Positions 27,953 through 37,052 of a DNA stretch of 64,000 nt are shown piece after piece; positions within the stretch are counted from its first letter, which is position 1; every line of letters starts with the position of its first letter. The stretch is from Mucilaginibacter auburnensis (lineage in GTDB: Bacteria > Bacteroidota > Bacteroidia > Sphingobacteriales > Sphingobacteriaceae). Location of the stretch: assembly GCF_002797815.1 (NCBI RefSeq), contig NZ_PGFJ01000002.1, positions 1,116,001-1,180,000 of the forward strand. Reading direction: 5' to 3'. The notes under the pieces were generated by a model. That model was not told the origin of the DNA. It worked only from the letters and a program-made list of their open reading frames with translations, and made no database searches. Made by a program: the position numbers and the translations under genes.

Positions 27953-28407
27953 TGAGTACGCACACATGGTCGAGGACATAAATGTCTTGATTAACAATAA
28001 AAAATAGTATCTAATTGGTTTCTATGAAAAGCAAGTCACAGAAGACATGCCTTTAGTACCGACGCTGTGAAAGACAATGTTCTTTGTATGCACAACTACA
28101 GTACAGTCCAAAATTCGCTTCTAAAGCATCTCATGACACATCGTTCACGTTTCAATTTTGGAAACTATTGTATCAAACCAAAAGGTAAACGCAAACGATA
28201 GTAGTTGTTCAATTCATTGACTATCAGCTGTTTATTTTTTAAACAATAAGTCATGGAAGTCTGGCAAAGTAAAACGCGAAGTACTTAGAGTTGAGAGGTT
28301 ATCTATATTTGTAAAAACGTTATTCTTACCAATTAAATAGCGGATAAGCACCTATAAACCAATGAATGTATCGCTAGTAAAACATTTGTTCTAGTTGATC
28401 GCACCTG
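27953..28407. other. Promoter region of the hybrid regulator
   Basis: 455 bases without a gene. A TATATTTG box at 28304-28311 fits the -7 consensus for the rightward regulator gene and would give an mRNA leader of about 100 bases. Nothing else is clear. Confidence 0.4.
28304..28311 (+). promoter_or_regulatory. Bacteroidetes-type -7 promoter element
   Basis: TATATTTG matches TAnnTTTG about 97 bases before the start of the hybrid two-component gene. A TTG occurs only 10 bases upstream, too close for a -33 box. Confidence 0.4.
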
Positions 28408-31400
28408 ATGATATCTAATTGTATGACCAAATCAGTTTTTCCAACTTACGGCTTTATAAGACTTTTAACTGCACTTCTTATTTTATTTAGTAGTGCAGCC
28501 TACGGGCAAGGGGGATATGATTTTACGCACATTACCACTTCTGAGGGGCTTTCATCTAATGCCATTAACGCAATTACCAAAGATACAAGTGGGTTTGTAT
28601 GGTTTGGAACGATGAACGGATTAAATCGTTTTGATGGTACCAATATTGTAATTTACCGTAATATACCAAAAGACTCCTTGAGTCTGCCAAGCAATGTGAT
28701 TCAGGCATTGTACAAAGATAAATTTGGCCGGTTGTGGGTGGGTACTTCCAACGGATTGTGTTACTATGATCCGCTGAAAGATGTTTTCATTCCAATTAAA
28801 GAGACCTATGGACTATCTGTGCGTGTGCTTTGCCGTGATTACAAGGGTAATCTTTGGATAGGCTCATATTCAGATCTTCGGATCATAGAGAACGGAACCA
28901 ATAAAATTATACTTTTTGAAACTCCGGCGGAAGCGCGACGTACTGAGAAAGTATGGCGTGTTATTTCTTTATTCGAAGACAACCAGCGCAGGATGTGGAT
29001 TGGGTCGCGCAATGGTCTATATAGATTCGATCCTCGGCGAAATAAAGTTGACCACTATATTCATGATCAATTTAACCCCAAATCTTTAAGCAATAACAAC
29101 GTCACCAGAATTGTGCAAGATAATTCTAACCGAATGTGGTTTTCAACCTCCGATGGTCTTAACACATTGCTTCAGGATGGAGCATTTCGTGTGTTTAAGG
29201 ATTCAGATCGTGATCACATAGGAGCCAATATTATTCACGACTTAGCTATCGCGCCTGGTCTTAGCGAACTTTGGCTAACGACAGAAGAGGGATTACGGAT
29301 TTTCGATCTCAACAGTATGAGATTTAATGTAATCACTTCGAATCCCCGAAATGTTTACGGGTTGAGAAATAATCAACTAAAGACGCTATATATAGCGGAC
29401 GACAAAATTTTTTGGATAGGTCTTATAAGAGGAGGGATTAACAAGTATGACAAAAATTTAGCGCTATTTGGCTTTCAACCAAGCGTAACATTTCAACCAA
29501 AATATCTTCCGTCACCCATCGTAACTTCTTTAGCCACTTTGAAAAATAACAGCGATGTTTTTGTTGGAACAATTGGGGCTGGTTTGCAAGTGTTCAATAA
29601 AAACACCCGTACTACAAATTTGGTTCCATTAAGCGCATCCTCATTACAGCCAAACGTTTTAGCTATTAAGATTTTAAAAAGCGGCCAGCTATGGATTGCA
29701 ACCCGTGAGGGAGACATTTTTCAGTATGACCCAAAGAAAAGAAAAAGCGAGTTATTATATAAAGAGGTTGATGGCAAGCTAAAAAATGAAAATGCCATCC
29801 GCTGCCTTGATGAAGATAATACCGGCAAGGTATGGATTGGGATAAATGGTCAGGGTGTAAAGGTATTTGATCCATCAAAACGTCAATGGGAGGTATATCC
29901 TTCAGTAGACCTGAAAGTAAATGGCCCGTCACTGCCTACAAATGGATATATAAGGGCAATAGCAACTAAGAAAAATGGCGAAGTGTGGATAGGGTCATAT
30001 GGTTCTGGCATGGCGGTTTTCAATCCAAAAACTCAAAAATTTGCCCTTTATTCCAAAGCTAAGGGACAATTGATCAATAATTATATACTATGCATCTTAC
30101 ACGATCGAAACCAACGCACCTGGGTAGGCACAAATAGCGGCCTATGTGTATTTGATGAAAAAAGAAAATCTTTTAGGGGACTAACTGAGGCCGGCGGATT
30201 TTTTAACCACACAACCATTTATCAAATTGTAGAAGATAAGGCTGGTTTGATCTGGATGAGTACTAACAAAGGGTTAAGCTCATTTAATCCATTAAATAAC
30301 ACCGTTAAATCTTTCACTACTAATAATGGTGTAGCTAACGCCCCTTTTTACGAGGGATCAGGAATTGCGGCCGAAAATGGTACAGTTTATTTCGGTGGAG
30401 AATCCGGATTCAACTTTTTTGAATCTTCCAAAGTACCATCTATTATTCAAAAACACAACGTTTTGCTAACTAAACTTAAGGTGTCAAATAATGTAGTAGT
30501 GCCTGGAAAAAACTCACCTATCAAAGAACAAATTAACTTTGCCAAAGAAATTATTCTTAAATACGGCGAAAATTTTTCGATTGAGTATGCGGCACTGGAT
30601 TTCACAAATCCCAATGATAATCAATTTGAATACAGATTAGATGGCTTAGACCATAGTTGGAATAGAGTTGGAAGCGTTAAAAGTGCCTCATACACTAATC
30701 TTGATCCCGGAAAATATATTTTTCACGTAAAGGCGAGCTACGATGGCCGAAATTGGAGTTCGCAAGAAAAAAACATCCAAATTATTGTGCTTCCCCCATG
30801 GTGGCGAACTATCTATGCTTATTGTGCTTATGGCTTAATAATTTTTTCTATTCTCTATTTTCATAGAAAACGCACTATTGACAAAATAAAAAGGGAGTTT
30901 GATTTACAACAAGAAAGGTCAAGGGCAAAAGATTTGATTGACAGGCAGCGATTGGAGGCAGAGAGAATGCATGCTATTGATTCGCTTAAAATTAAGTTTC
31001 TAACCAATTTAAGCCACGATTTTAGTACACCCTTATCGCTCATAACAGGCCCGGTTGAAAAGCTTATTCACTGCCAGGATAAAACTGTCGTTGCAGAATC
31101 TGTCGTTATTCAGCGCAACGCGAAGCGGCTGCTTAATCTGGTTAATCAATTATTGGATTTCCGGAAAATGGAAGTGCAGCAGCTCAATCTTAACCTGGCT
31201 CCAGGAGATTTGGTGAAATGTTTGAAGGAAGCCAGCGAAGCTTTTAACGATATAGCAGAACGAAAAAATATATATTTCAATTTTAGCAGCGAAATTGATG
31301 AACTTCCTTGCCTTTTTGATCATGATAAAATTGAAAGGATTGTTTTTAACTTACTTTCTAATGCATTTAAATTTACATTAATCCAAGGTGAAGTTGCCGT

Positions 31401-32532
31401 CCATTTTTATGTTATAGAAAACAACGGCGACGGGAAAAATACCATGTGCCTGGAAATTAATGATACCGGCATTGGGATCCCGGAAAATCTTCAGGAAAAA
31501 ATATTTGAACCGTTTTTTCAACATAGTACCAAAGGATTAACAACCGGACAGGGAAGCGGTATAGGCTTGTCTATTGTTAGCGAATTTGTAAGAATGCACG
31601 GCGGAACGCTCAGTCTTAACAGTCAGGTAGATGAAGGTAGCTCATTTAAAATTACAATGCCGATCATTCCGTTAGCAGTTGCCCAAACCGCCGTGGATGA
31701 TCAGGAGCGTACTTATTTGGAATTTACCCCGGAGGATCTCCCTACTTCACAAAAGCGCGTTGACATTCCGGTAATATTAATTGTAGATGATGATGAAGAT
31801 ATCAGATTTTATTTAAAAGATAATCTTAAAGGGCATTACAATATAGTGGAAGCAAGCAATGGCCGCGAGGGATGGAAAAAAGTGCTATCACAACACCCTC
31901 AACTGGTAGTAAGTGACGTATCAATGCCTGAGATGAGCGGGATTGAGCTTAGCAAAAAAATTAAAGCTGATAAACGCACCTGCCATATACCCGTAATTCT
32001 TTTAACCGGGATAAGTGGAGAGAAACAGCAAGTTGAAGGATTGGAGGCTGGGGCTAACGACTATTTAACAAAGCCGTTCAACTTTGAAATTTTACATGTA
32101 AAAATCCGCAATTTGTTGTTTGTAAATCAAACCTTGAAAAACACCTTTTTAAAAAAGGTACAAATCATCGAGCCCAAAGAGGAGATTGAGTCGGCAAACA
32201 TCAAACTTTTAAAGAAAATCAATCACTATATCAAGGAAAATATGAGTAACACAAACTTGTCTGTTGAAGATATAAGCGCCTATGTAGGTATGAGCCGTGG
32301 CACGCTTTACAGAAAGCTTATGGAACTTACAGAACTTTCGCCAGTGGAGTATATAAGATCTATTAAGTTAGAAAATGCAGCAGAGTTGCTGGCACAGAGC
32401 AATCTAAATGTTTCGCAGATAGCCTACATGACCGGGTTTGCCAATCCAAATTACTTCGCGAAAGTTTTCAAAGCTAAATATCAAATGTCTCCGAAGGAAT
32501 TTATTGCACAAGCCAAAAAAAACATCTCTTGA
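28408..32532 (+). CDS. Hybrid two-component system regulator (HTCS) of the PUL
   Basis: 1374 residues. Signal region (FIRLLTALLILFSSAAYG), then about 14 Reg_prop propeller blades (IWIGSYSDLRI-like repeats with W-x-G) over residues 35-700, a Y_Y_Y domain (DHSWNRVGSVKSASYTNLDP) and one membrane helix near 805-825. Inside are HisKA (His870 in LSHDFSTPLSLI), HATPase (NLLSNAFKF, DTGIGIP), a receiver (phospho-Asp1170 in LVVSDVSMPEMSG) and an AraC HTH at the end. HTCS proteins bind oligosaccharide in the periplasm and switch on the adjacent SusCD operon, here divergent. An alternative start 15 bases later (MTKSVFPT) is equally possible. Confidence 0.95.
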   Translation: MISNCMTKSVFPTYGFIRLLTALLILFSSAAYGQGGYDFTHITTSEGLSSNAINAITKDTSGFVWFGTMNGLNRFDGTNIVIYRNIPKDSLSLPSNVIQALYKDKFGRLWVGTSNGLCYYDPLKDVFIPIKETYGLSVRVLCRDYKGNLWIGSYSDLRIIENGTNKIILFETPAEARRTEKVWRVISLFEDNQRRMWIGSRNGLYRFDPRRNKVDHYIHDQFNPKSLSNNNVTRIVQDNSNRMWFSTSDGLNTLLQDGAFRVFKDSDRDHIGANIIHDLAIAPGLSELWLTTEEGLRIFDLNSMRFNVITSNPRNVYGLRNNQLKTLYIADDKIFWIGLIRGGINKYDKNLALFGFQPSVTFQPKYLPSPIVTSLATLKNNSDVFVGTIGAGLQVFNKNTRTTNLVPLSASSLQPNVLAIKILKSGQLWIATREGDIFQYDPKKRKSELLYKEVDGKLKNENAIRCLDEDNTGKVWIGINGQGVKVFDPSKRQWEVYPSVDLKVNGPSLPTNGYIRAIATKKNGEVWIGSYGSGMAVFNPKTQKFALYSKAKGQLINNYILCILHDRNQRTWVGTNSGLCVFDEKRKSFRGLTEAGGFFNHTTIYQIVEDKAGLIWMSTNKGLSSFNPLNNTVKSFTTNNGVANAPFYEGSGIAAENGTVYFGGESGFNFFESSKVPSIIQKHNVLLTKLKVSNNVVVPGKNSPIKEQINFAKEIILKYGENFSIEYAALDFTNPNDNQFEYRLDGLDHSWNRVGSVKSASYTNLDPGKYIFHVKASYDGRNWSSQEKNIQIIVLPPWWRTIYAYCAYGLIIFSILYFHRKRTIDKIKREFDLQQERSRAKDLIDRQRLEAERMHAIDSLKIKFLTNLSHDFSTPLSLITGPVEKLIHCQDKTVVAESVVIQRNAKRLLNLVNQLLDFRKMEVQQLNLNLAPGDLVKCLKEASEAFNDIAERKNIYFNFSSEIDELPCLFDHDKIERIVFNLLSNAFKFTLIQGEVAVHFYVIENNGDGKNTMCLEINDTGIGIPENLQEKIFEPFFQHSTKGLTTGQGSGIGLSIVSEFVRMHGGTLSLNSQVDEGSSFKITMPIIPLAVAQTAVDDQERTYLEFTPEDLPTSQKRVDIPVILIVDDDEDIRFYLKDNLKGHYNIVEASNGREGWKKVLSQHPQLVVSDVSMPEMSGIELSKKIKADKRTCHIPVILLTGISGEKQQVEGLEAGANDYLTKPFNFEILHVKIRNLLFVNQTLKNTFLKKVQIIEPKEEIESANIKLLKKINHYIKENMSNTNLSVEDISAYVGMSRGTLYRKLMELTELSPVEYIRSIKLENAAELLAQSNLNVSQIAYMTGFANPNYFAKVFKAKYQMSPKEFIAQAKKNIS

Positions 32533-32660
32533 CATAGCATGCAAGGAGATTTTTGAAACCACTTAACCCTACACAAAATTTCCTTGATCCGAATAGTTGC
32601 ATCTATTACAATAGAGATAAAACGTCAATCACCTAAAAACCTATCAGAATATAAAGCCCC

Positions 32661-32792
32661 GTGAAAATTGATAACTCCAAAAAACAAATGTCACACTCAG
32701 CCGGTCTCTCTGCTTCAAACAGTAAAAATGCAGTAGCAAGCTTGCTCATAGTAGAAGATGATGAAGAGTTTCGATTCCAGTTTGGAAGCTAG
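32661..32792 (+). pseudogene. Fragment of a second hybrid two-component regulator
   Basis: A short in-frame stretch reads VKIDNSKKQMSHSAGLSA, then ASLLIVEDDEEFRFQF and a TAG at 32790. This matches the linker and first strand of an HTCS receiver domain, where the acidic pair EDDEE binds Mg. Everything after is lost. It is not a copy of the intact neighbour, whose receiver begins PVILIVDDDEDI, so it descends from a different gene. Confidence 0.6.
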
Positions 32793-33116
32793 CGGGAGCG
32801 CGCCAAATGTCGAACATTTTTGAAGATTTAAATGTCACAAATGCATTATTTACCTTAAATTGCAATTTAGAGTTTCCGCAATAGCCAACCAATCTATTAA
32901 TCGCAGTTTTACACACAATGGCGTTGCCGGTGCGCTTTACTTCCAGCAGCTCATTGACAAGTTGATTCCCGTATTGTTTGGCCGGTGGTTACAGTAGTGT
33001 TATTTCTGTTAAAAGTGACCCTCGCAATTACCGGATAAATATTATCCTCTGTTTTTCTTTTTTCGTTTAAGATGATTTATAAATAAACAATAACTGTGTT
33101 GGCTATGGCTGACGGT

Positions 33117-33160
33117 TGCACTAACTATGTACTATCCGTGTACTAACAATGTACTATCAA
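33117..33160. repeat. Four direct repeats at exact 11-bp spacing
   Basis: TGCACTA at 33117 and TGTACTA at 33128, 33139 and 33150, each start exactly 11 bases after the last. The other four bases of each unit vary (ACTA, TCCG, ACAA, TCAA). One DNA helical turn per repeat suggests protein binding on one face. It lies about 80 bases past the 3' end of tRNA-Asn. Confidence 0.7.
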
Positions 33161-33199
33161 AAGACTGTTTTCGAGCTTCTTCAAAACCCACTAAACACA

Positions 33200-33233
33200 A
33201 AAAAGCCTCTCAGCATACACTGAAAGGCTTTTT
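33200..33233 (-). terminator. Terminator of the tRNA-Asn gene
   Basis: A 13-base stem with one mismatch (AAAAAGCCTCTCA / TGAAAGGCTTTTT) and an 8-base loop, just past the 3' end of the leftward tRNA and followed by a T-run on that strand. Confidence 0.7.
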
Positions 33234-33237
33234 GTTG

Positions 33238-33311
33238 CTCCTGAGGCTGGGCTCGAACCAGCGACCCTCTGATTAACAGTCAGATGCTCTAACCGGCTGA
33301 GCTACTCAGGA
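33238..33311 (-). tRNA. tRNA-Asn (GTT)
   Basis: The minus strand folds as a cloverleaf: acceptor TCCTGAG/CTCAGGA, D arm AGCTCAGCCGGTTAGAGC, anticodon loop CTGTTAA with anticodon GTT, and T arm GGTTCGAGCC. The discriminator base is G, as in tRNA-Asn, and CCA is not encoded. A terminator follows. Confidence 0.96.
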
Positions 33312-33589
33312 GTGTTTTCCGGTTTGGAGTGTGCAAAAGTAGGATTTATACTGAATTCTGCAAAAGAAATTTCTTTTTTTTTCACCCAAACGCTGAATAT
33401 ATTTAGAAAGCGTTGATACATAGTGAAATTAATTTTTCGCCATTACCTCTTAAACCGTAGCAATGTTAACAATCATGTTAACGTATAGGCAATAGCAGAG
33501 CGTTAAATGCTACGTTAAACCGCAACCCGTGGTTTATACGTAAAACGCCCGCTTATAAAACAAGCGGTGTTTGCGCAGGTTGTTTTATT

Positions 33590-35125
33590 ATGGCACAGCA
33601 TATAGAAAACACAACGCACACACGCGACGGCGCATTGAATAGCCCCTGGCAGTTACCCACCGGGGCTTTGGTAAACCACCAAACCCCAACCGGCAAAATA
33701 TACGATTGCCTGATAATAGGCGCAGGCATAACCGGCTTAACAGCCGCTGTTTTATTGCAGCAGCAAGGCAAACAAGTGGCTTTAGCCGATGCGCACAACG
33801 TTGGCTTCGGTACCACAGGCGGTACCAGCGCCCATATTAACACCTTTGCAGATACAACCTACCCAGAGGCTGAAAGTGCTTTTGGAGAAGACGGAGCGAT
33901 ACTTTTTGCCGATGCAATAAACGACGGCGCAGGCATTATTAAACAAATGGTGACCGACTTTAATATTGATTGTCAACATGAAACCAAAACCGGCTATCTC
34001 TACGCCGAAACGGAAGACGAAGCCAAACAATTGGACGATATTTATAATGGCTTTATGAAGGTGGGTGTAGCAGCAAGCTATACCGAAAACGCACCTACGC
34101 CGGTAGCTTATATCAAAGCTTTAGAGATCCCCAATCAGGCGCAGTTCCACCCTATTGAATATTTGATGGCACTTAAAGATGCCTTTTTAAAAGCCGGGGG
34201 GCATCTGTTTGAAAACACGCTGATTGATAAGCTGGAGCATGAAGATAATATACACACGGCGCTATCAGCCGAAAAAAGCATCAGCGCAAAAAAAATAGTT
34301 TATGCAACACACCTGCCGCCGGGTATAACGGTGTTCAGCTTTAAATGTGCGCCTTACCGAAGTTATGTGTTGGCGGTTACATTACAGGATGATGATTACC
34401 CCGATGCTTTGATCTATGATTCGCAGGAGCCATACCACTACGTACGTACCCACCAGATAAACGGACAAAAACTGTTATTAATAGGCGGCAATGAACATAA
34501 AACAGGCCATGATGACCCTGAACAAGCCTTTGCCGATCTGGAAGCATACACCCGTCAATATTATAATGTAGCCGAAATAAAATACCGCTGGTCGTCTCAA
34601 TACTACATCCCTGCCGATGGTTTGCCTTATGTGGGGCAAATTCCTTTTATGGCCGATGGTATTTATACTGCAACCGGCTTTAACGGTAACGGGATGATGC
34701 TTGGAAGTATCTCAGGCAAAATATTGGCTGAGATGGCGTTGGGCGTGGAGAGTAAGTATGATAAAATCTTCTCTTCGTCGCGAATAAAACCTATTGATGG
34801 ATTTACGGAGTTTATGAAAGAGAACGCTGATGTAGCCTACCGTTTTGTAGCCGACCGCTTTGGCGTGGAAGAAAAACAATCATTACAACAACTGCAGCCT
34901 GGCACCGGTCAAGTAGTGGAATCTAACGATAAAAAAATGGCCGTATACCGGGACAAAGATGGTACTATCCACGCGCTTGATCCGGTTTGTACACATGCAG
35001 GCTGTATTGTTAACTTCAACGCTGCCGAGTGTACCTGGGATTGCCCTTGCCATGGCGGAAGGTTCGCTATTGACGGTTCGGTGTTAACCGGCCCTCCTAC
35101 TAAAGGGTTGGAACAAATTTTGTAA
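33590..35125 (+). CDS. FAD-dependent oxidoreductase with C-terminal Rieske domain
   Basis: 511 residues, cytoplasmic (no signal peptide). A DAO-type FAD-binding fold begins with YDCLIIGAGITGLTAAVLLQ (about 38-57), and the FAD C-terminal site GLPYVGQ and GIYTATGFNGNGMMLG is near 345-375. A Rieske 2Fe-2S domain fills 420-511: ligands C467 and H469 (CTHAGC) and C485 and H488 (CPCHGG), with C472 and C487 for the disulfide. The electron path would be substrate to FAD to Fe-S, or the reverse; the substrate is unknown. The downstream SDR starts 41 bases later and is probably co-transcribed. Confidence 0.9.
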   Translation: MAQHIENTTHTRDGALNSPWQLPTGALVNHQTPTGKIYDCLIIGAGITGLTAAVLLQQQGKQVALADAHNVGFGTTGGTSAHINTFADTTYPEAESAFGEDGAILFADAINDGAGIIKQMVTDFNIDCQHETKTGYLYAETEDEAKQLDDIYNGFMKVGVAASYTENAPTPVAYIKALEIPNQAQFHPIEYLMALKDAFLKAGGHLFENTLIDKLEHEDNIHTALSAEKSISAKKIVYATHLPPGITVFSFKCAPYRSYVLAVTLQDDDYPDALIYDSQEPYHYVRTHQINGQKLLLIGGNEHKTGHDDPEQAFADLEAYTRQYYNVAEIKYRWSSQYYIPADGLPYVGQIPFMADGIYTATGFNGNGMMLGSISGKILAEMALGVESKYDKIFSSSRIKPIDGFTEFMKENADVAYRFVADRFGVEEKQSLQQLQPGTGQVVESNDKKMAVYRDKDGTIHALDPVCTHAGCIVNFNAAECTWDCPCHGGRFAIDGSVLTGPPTKGLEQIL

Positions 35126-35166
35126 CAAGCACAGCTACACCGGCCATTTTAAAGCCGCTACACATC

Positions 35167-36141
35167 ATGAGAATGCTAAAAAAATTGTTAAATAAAAGCG
35201 TAGTAATAACAGGTGCATCAAGCGGTGCCGGCCGGGCCGCAGCAATTGAGTTTGCTTTATGCGGTGCCAAGCTAACCCTTGCCGCACGCAATGAGGAGGT
35301 GTTAGATGAAGTTGCTGCAGAGTGCCGTAGGTTAGGCGCAGAAGTATTGGTAGTAGCAACAGATGTTACAGACGCAAAAGCCATGATAAGTCTGGCTAAT
35401 GCGGCCAACTACTTTTTTGGGCGAATTGATGTTTGGGTTAATAATGCCGGCGTACTGGCAGCAGGGCCATTTGATGAAATGCCCATGGCCATGCATGAGC
35501 AGGTTATCCGTACTAATTTGTTGGGTTATATGAACGGTGCACACGCGGTACTGCCTATTTTTAAAGCACAAAAACGTGGCATCATCATTAACAACATATC
35601 CATAGGCGGCTTTATACCTATGCCTTATGGCGCTGGCTATACAGCCAGTAAGTTCGCTTTACGAGGCTTTAACGAAGCCCTAAAAGCTGAGCTTACACCT
35701 TGGCCCTATATTTACGTATGCGACCTTTTTCCTGCATTTTTAGATACACCCGGCATACAACACGCAGGCAATTACACCGGCAAAGTACTTAAACCTGCCC
35801 CTCCGGTTTACGATCCGCGACGTGTAGGGAAAGCTATGGTTGATGTAGCCGTGAGGCCACAAGCTACAAGGTATGTAGGCAGTGTATCGGTATTACTAAA
35901 GCTTGCCCATGCAATTTTTCCGCAAACTATGGCCAATGCAACCGCGGGTATGGTACGTACCTATTTGAAGCAGGCAGATGAGATAAGCAAAACTGATGGC
36001 AATGTTTATAGCACTGTTAACTATGGCATGTCTCCGTATGGTGGTTTTGGCTGGCCGGGCAAGCCGCGTGCTCATCGTAAGTACATTGCAGCTGCGGCAT
36101 TAGTGGGATTGGCTACAGGTTTGTGGATGGTGAACAAGTAA
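35167..36141 (+). CDS. SDR-family oxidoreductase
   Basis: 324 residues. The Rossmann fold has the classic TGASSGAG motif (residues about 15-22), NNAG (VWVNNAGVLA) and the active-site YTASK with upstream serine (NNISIGG), all intact. A C-terminal tail of about 20 hydrophobic residues (AAAALVGLATGLWMVNK) may anchor it to the membrane. It follows the FAD/Rieske gene by 41 bases. Substrate unknown. Confidence 0.9.
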   Translation: MRMLKKLLNKSVVITGASSGAGRAAAIEFALCGAKLTLAARNEEVLDEVAAECRRLGAEVLVVATDVTDAKAMISLANAANYFFGRIDVWVNNAGVLAAGPFDEMPMAMHEQVIRTNLLGYMNGAHAVLPIFKAQKRGIIINNISIGGFIPMPYGAGYTASKFALRGFNEALKAELTPWPYIYVCDLFPAFLDTPGIQHAGNYTGKVLKPAPPVYDPRRVGKAMVDVAVRPQATRYVGSVSVLLKLAHAIFPQTMANATAGMVRTYLKQADEISKTDGNVYSTVNYGMSPYGGFGWPGKPRAHRKYIAAAALVGLATGLWMVNK

Positions 36142-36166
36142 AATTGTTTTCTGCTATTTTTACCGC

Positions 36167-36508
36167 ATGGAACAACAACTTGAAACTTTACTGGCATCTT
36201 TAAAAAAGGGCGAGACTCCGTTTGCTAAAGTGCTTGAATTTATTGATGCTAATTACCAGCATCAGCCCACCGCTTTTAAAAACGGCGATGCTTATAATGA
36301 ATCTACCCAAAATCAGGGAAGCGCGCGCGTGTTTGCTTTCGCAAAGTTAAACAACCTGAATGCTGAAGATACACTTCACCTGTTTGCTGAGCATTATAAA
36401 GCCGTACTTGATACACCTGACGGTACCGATCACCAAAACATCCGTCAGTTTATGGCAAATGGTTGTGCAGGAATAACCTTTGAAGGTGAAGCTCTAAAAG
36501 TTAAATAA
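36167..36508 (+). CDS. HopJ-family protein
   Basis: 113 residues that match the small HopJ type III effector family as I know it: LKKGETPFAKVLEFIDANYQ, then TAFKNGDAYNESTQNQGSAR, then AEHYKAVLDTPDGTDHQNIR. Although named for a plant-pathogen effector, the family is widespread in non-pathogens, and nothing here (no secretion genes nearby) suggests secretion. It follows the SDR by 25 bases and is closed by a terminator, so it may be the third gene of that operon. Function unknown. Confidence 0.85.
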   Translation: MEQQLETLLASLKKGETPFAKVLEFIDANYQHQPTAFKNGDAYNESTQNQGSARVFAFAKLNNLNAEDTLHLFAEHYKAVLDTPDGTDHQNIRQFMANGCAGITFEGEALKVK

Positions 36509-36525
36509 AAAAGTACAATTGATAC

Positions 36526-36543
36526 AGGCCCGGAAACGGGCCT
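36526..36543 (+). terminator. Intrinsic terminator
   Basis: 7-bp stem AGGCCCG/CGGGCCT closed by a GAAA tetraloop and followed by TATTTATTT, 17 bases after the HopJ stop and before the convergent small gene. Confidence 0.75.
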
Positions 36544-36551
36544 TATTTATT

Positions 36552-36836
36552 TCAGGTGGTTGATTTCCATATTTTGAACACATTTTCAGCGCCCCCCTCC
36601 AGCTCTTTCACCACTAATGATATGTGTTCTTTTCTCACCGGGAAATGCTGATCAACCGTTCGGTAAATATGCTGCAGCATATTGCCTAATTTAAATTCAC
36701 CTTCAAACTTGTTGATAGAAATAACCACGCGGCTGGCTATTGCATGCACATGTCCGTGGCTACCCAATTCGTGTTGCAGAAGTTTGGCAACTTCGGCACC
36801 CAGATCGGCAACTTGTGATAATTCAAATGGATTCAT
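36552..36836 (-). CDS. Small uncharacterised protein
   Basis: 94 residues, no signal peptide or membrane helix. Helix-strand pattern: ELSQVADLGAEVAKLLQHEL, then a strand SRVVISINKFEGEF, helix, strand SLVVKELEG. I do not recognise the family; it is not a ribosome hibernation factor despite a similar size. Convergent with the HopJ gene across a shared terminator, so it is its own transcription unit. Confidence 0.6.
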   Translation of the reverse strand: MNPFELSQVADLGAEVAKLLQHELGSHGHVHAIASRVVISINKFEGEFKLGNMLQHIYRTVDQHFPVRKEHISLVVKELEGGAENVFKIWKSTT

Positions 36837-37052
36837 ATTGGCAGCAAATTTTATACTAAATTACCACGTAAACCTATAGGTTGTATTGGCAGGTTCAAAA
36901 AATAATTATAAAAATGTAACGGTTCGTTTAACAGGTTATTGCTTCAAACAGCCACTTGTTTGCAATTTTTACAATCCTCAAAACGTTCAGCCATTATACG
37001 TAATTCAAAACTGATTGTTTTGGAAAAATTGCTTTAATAGTATATTGCAGGA

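Larger units (their letters stand above)
32533..33237. other. Decayed region between the HTCS and tRNA-Asn
   Basis: 705 bases without an intact gene. It holds a fragment of a second HTCS-like gene (32661-32792), scattered short frames with no recognisable product, an 11-bp periodic repeat (33117-33160) and the tRNA terminator. Confidence 0.6.

Noticed and set aside
33117..33160. Possible CRISPR array
   Set aside because: The unit is only 7 of 11 bases and has no spacers of normal size; it is a phased direct repeat, not CRISPR.
13229..33311. Proven genomic island with attachment sites
   Set aside because: No integrase and no second copy of the tRNA end was seen in the window; kept only as an inference.
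33461..33484. TGTTAAC direct pair before the FAD gene as an operator
   Set aside because: The repeat is short and found by chance in such AT-rich DNA; no second sign of regulation.
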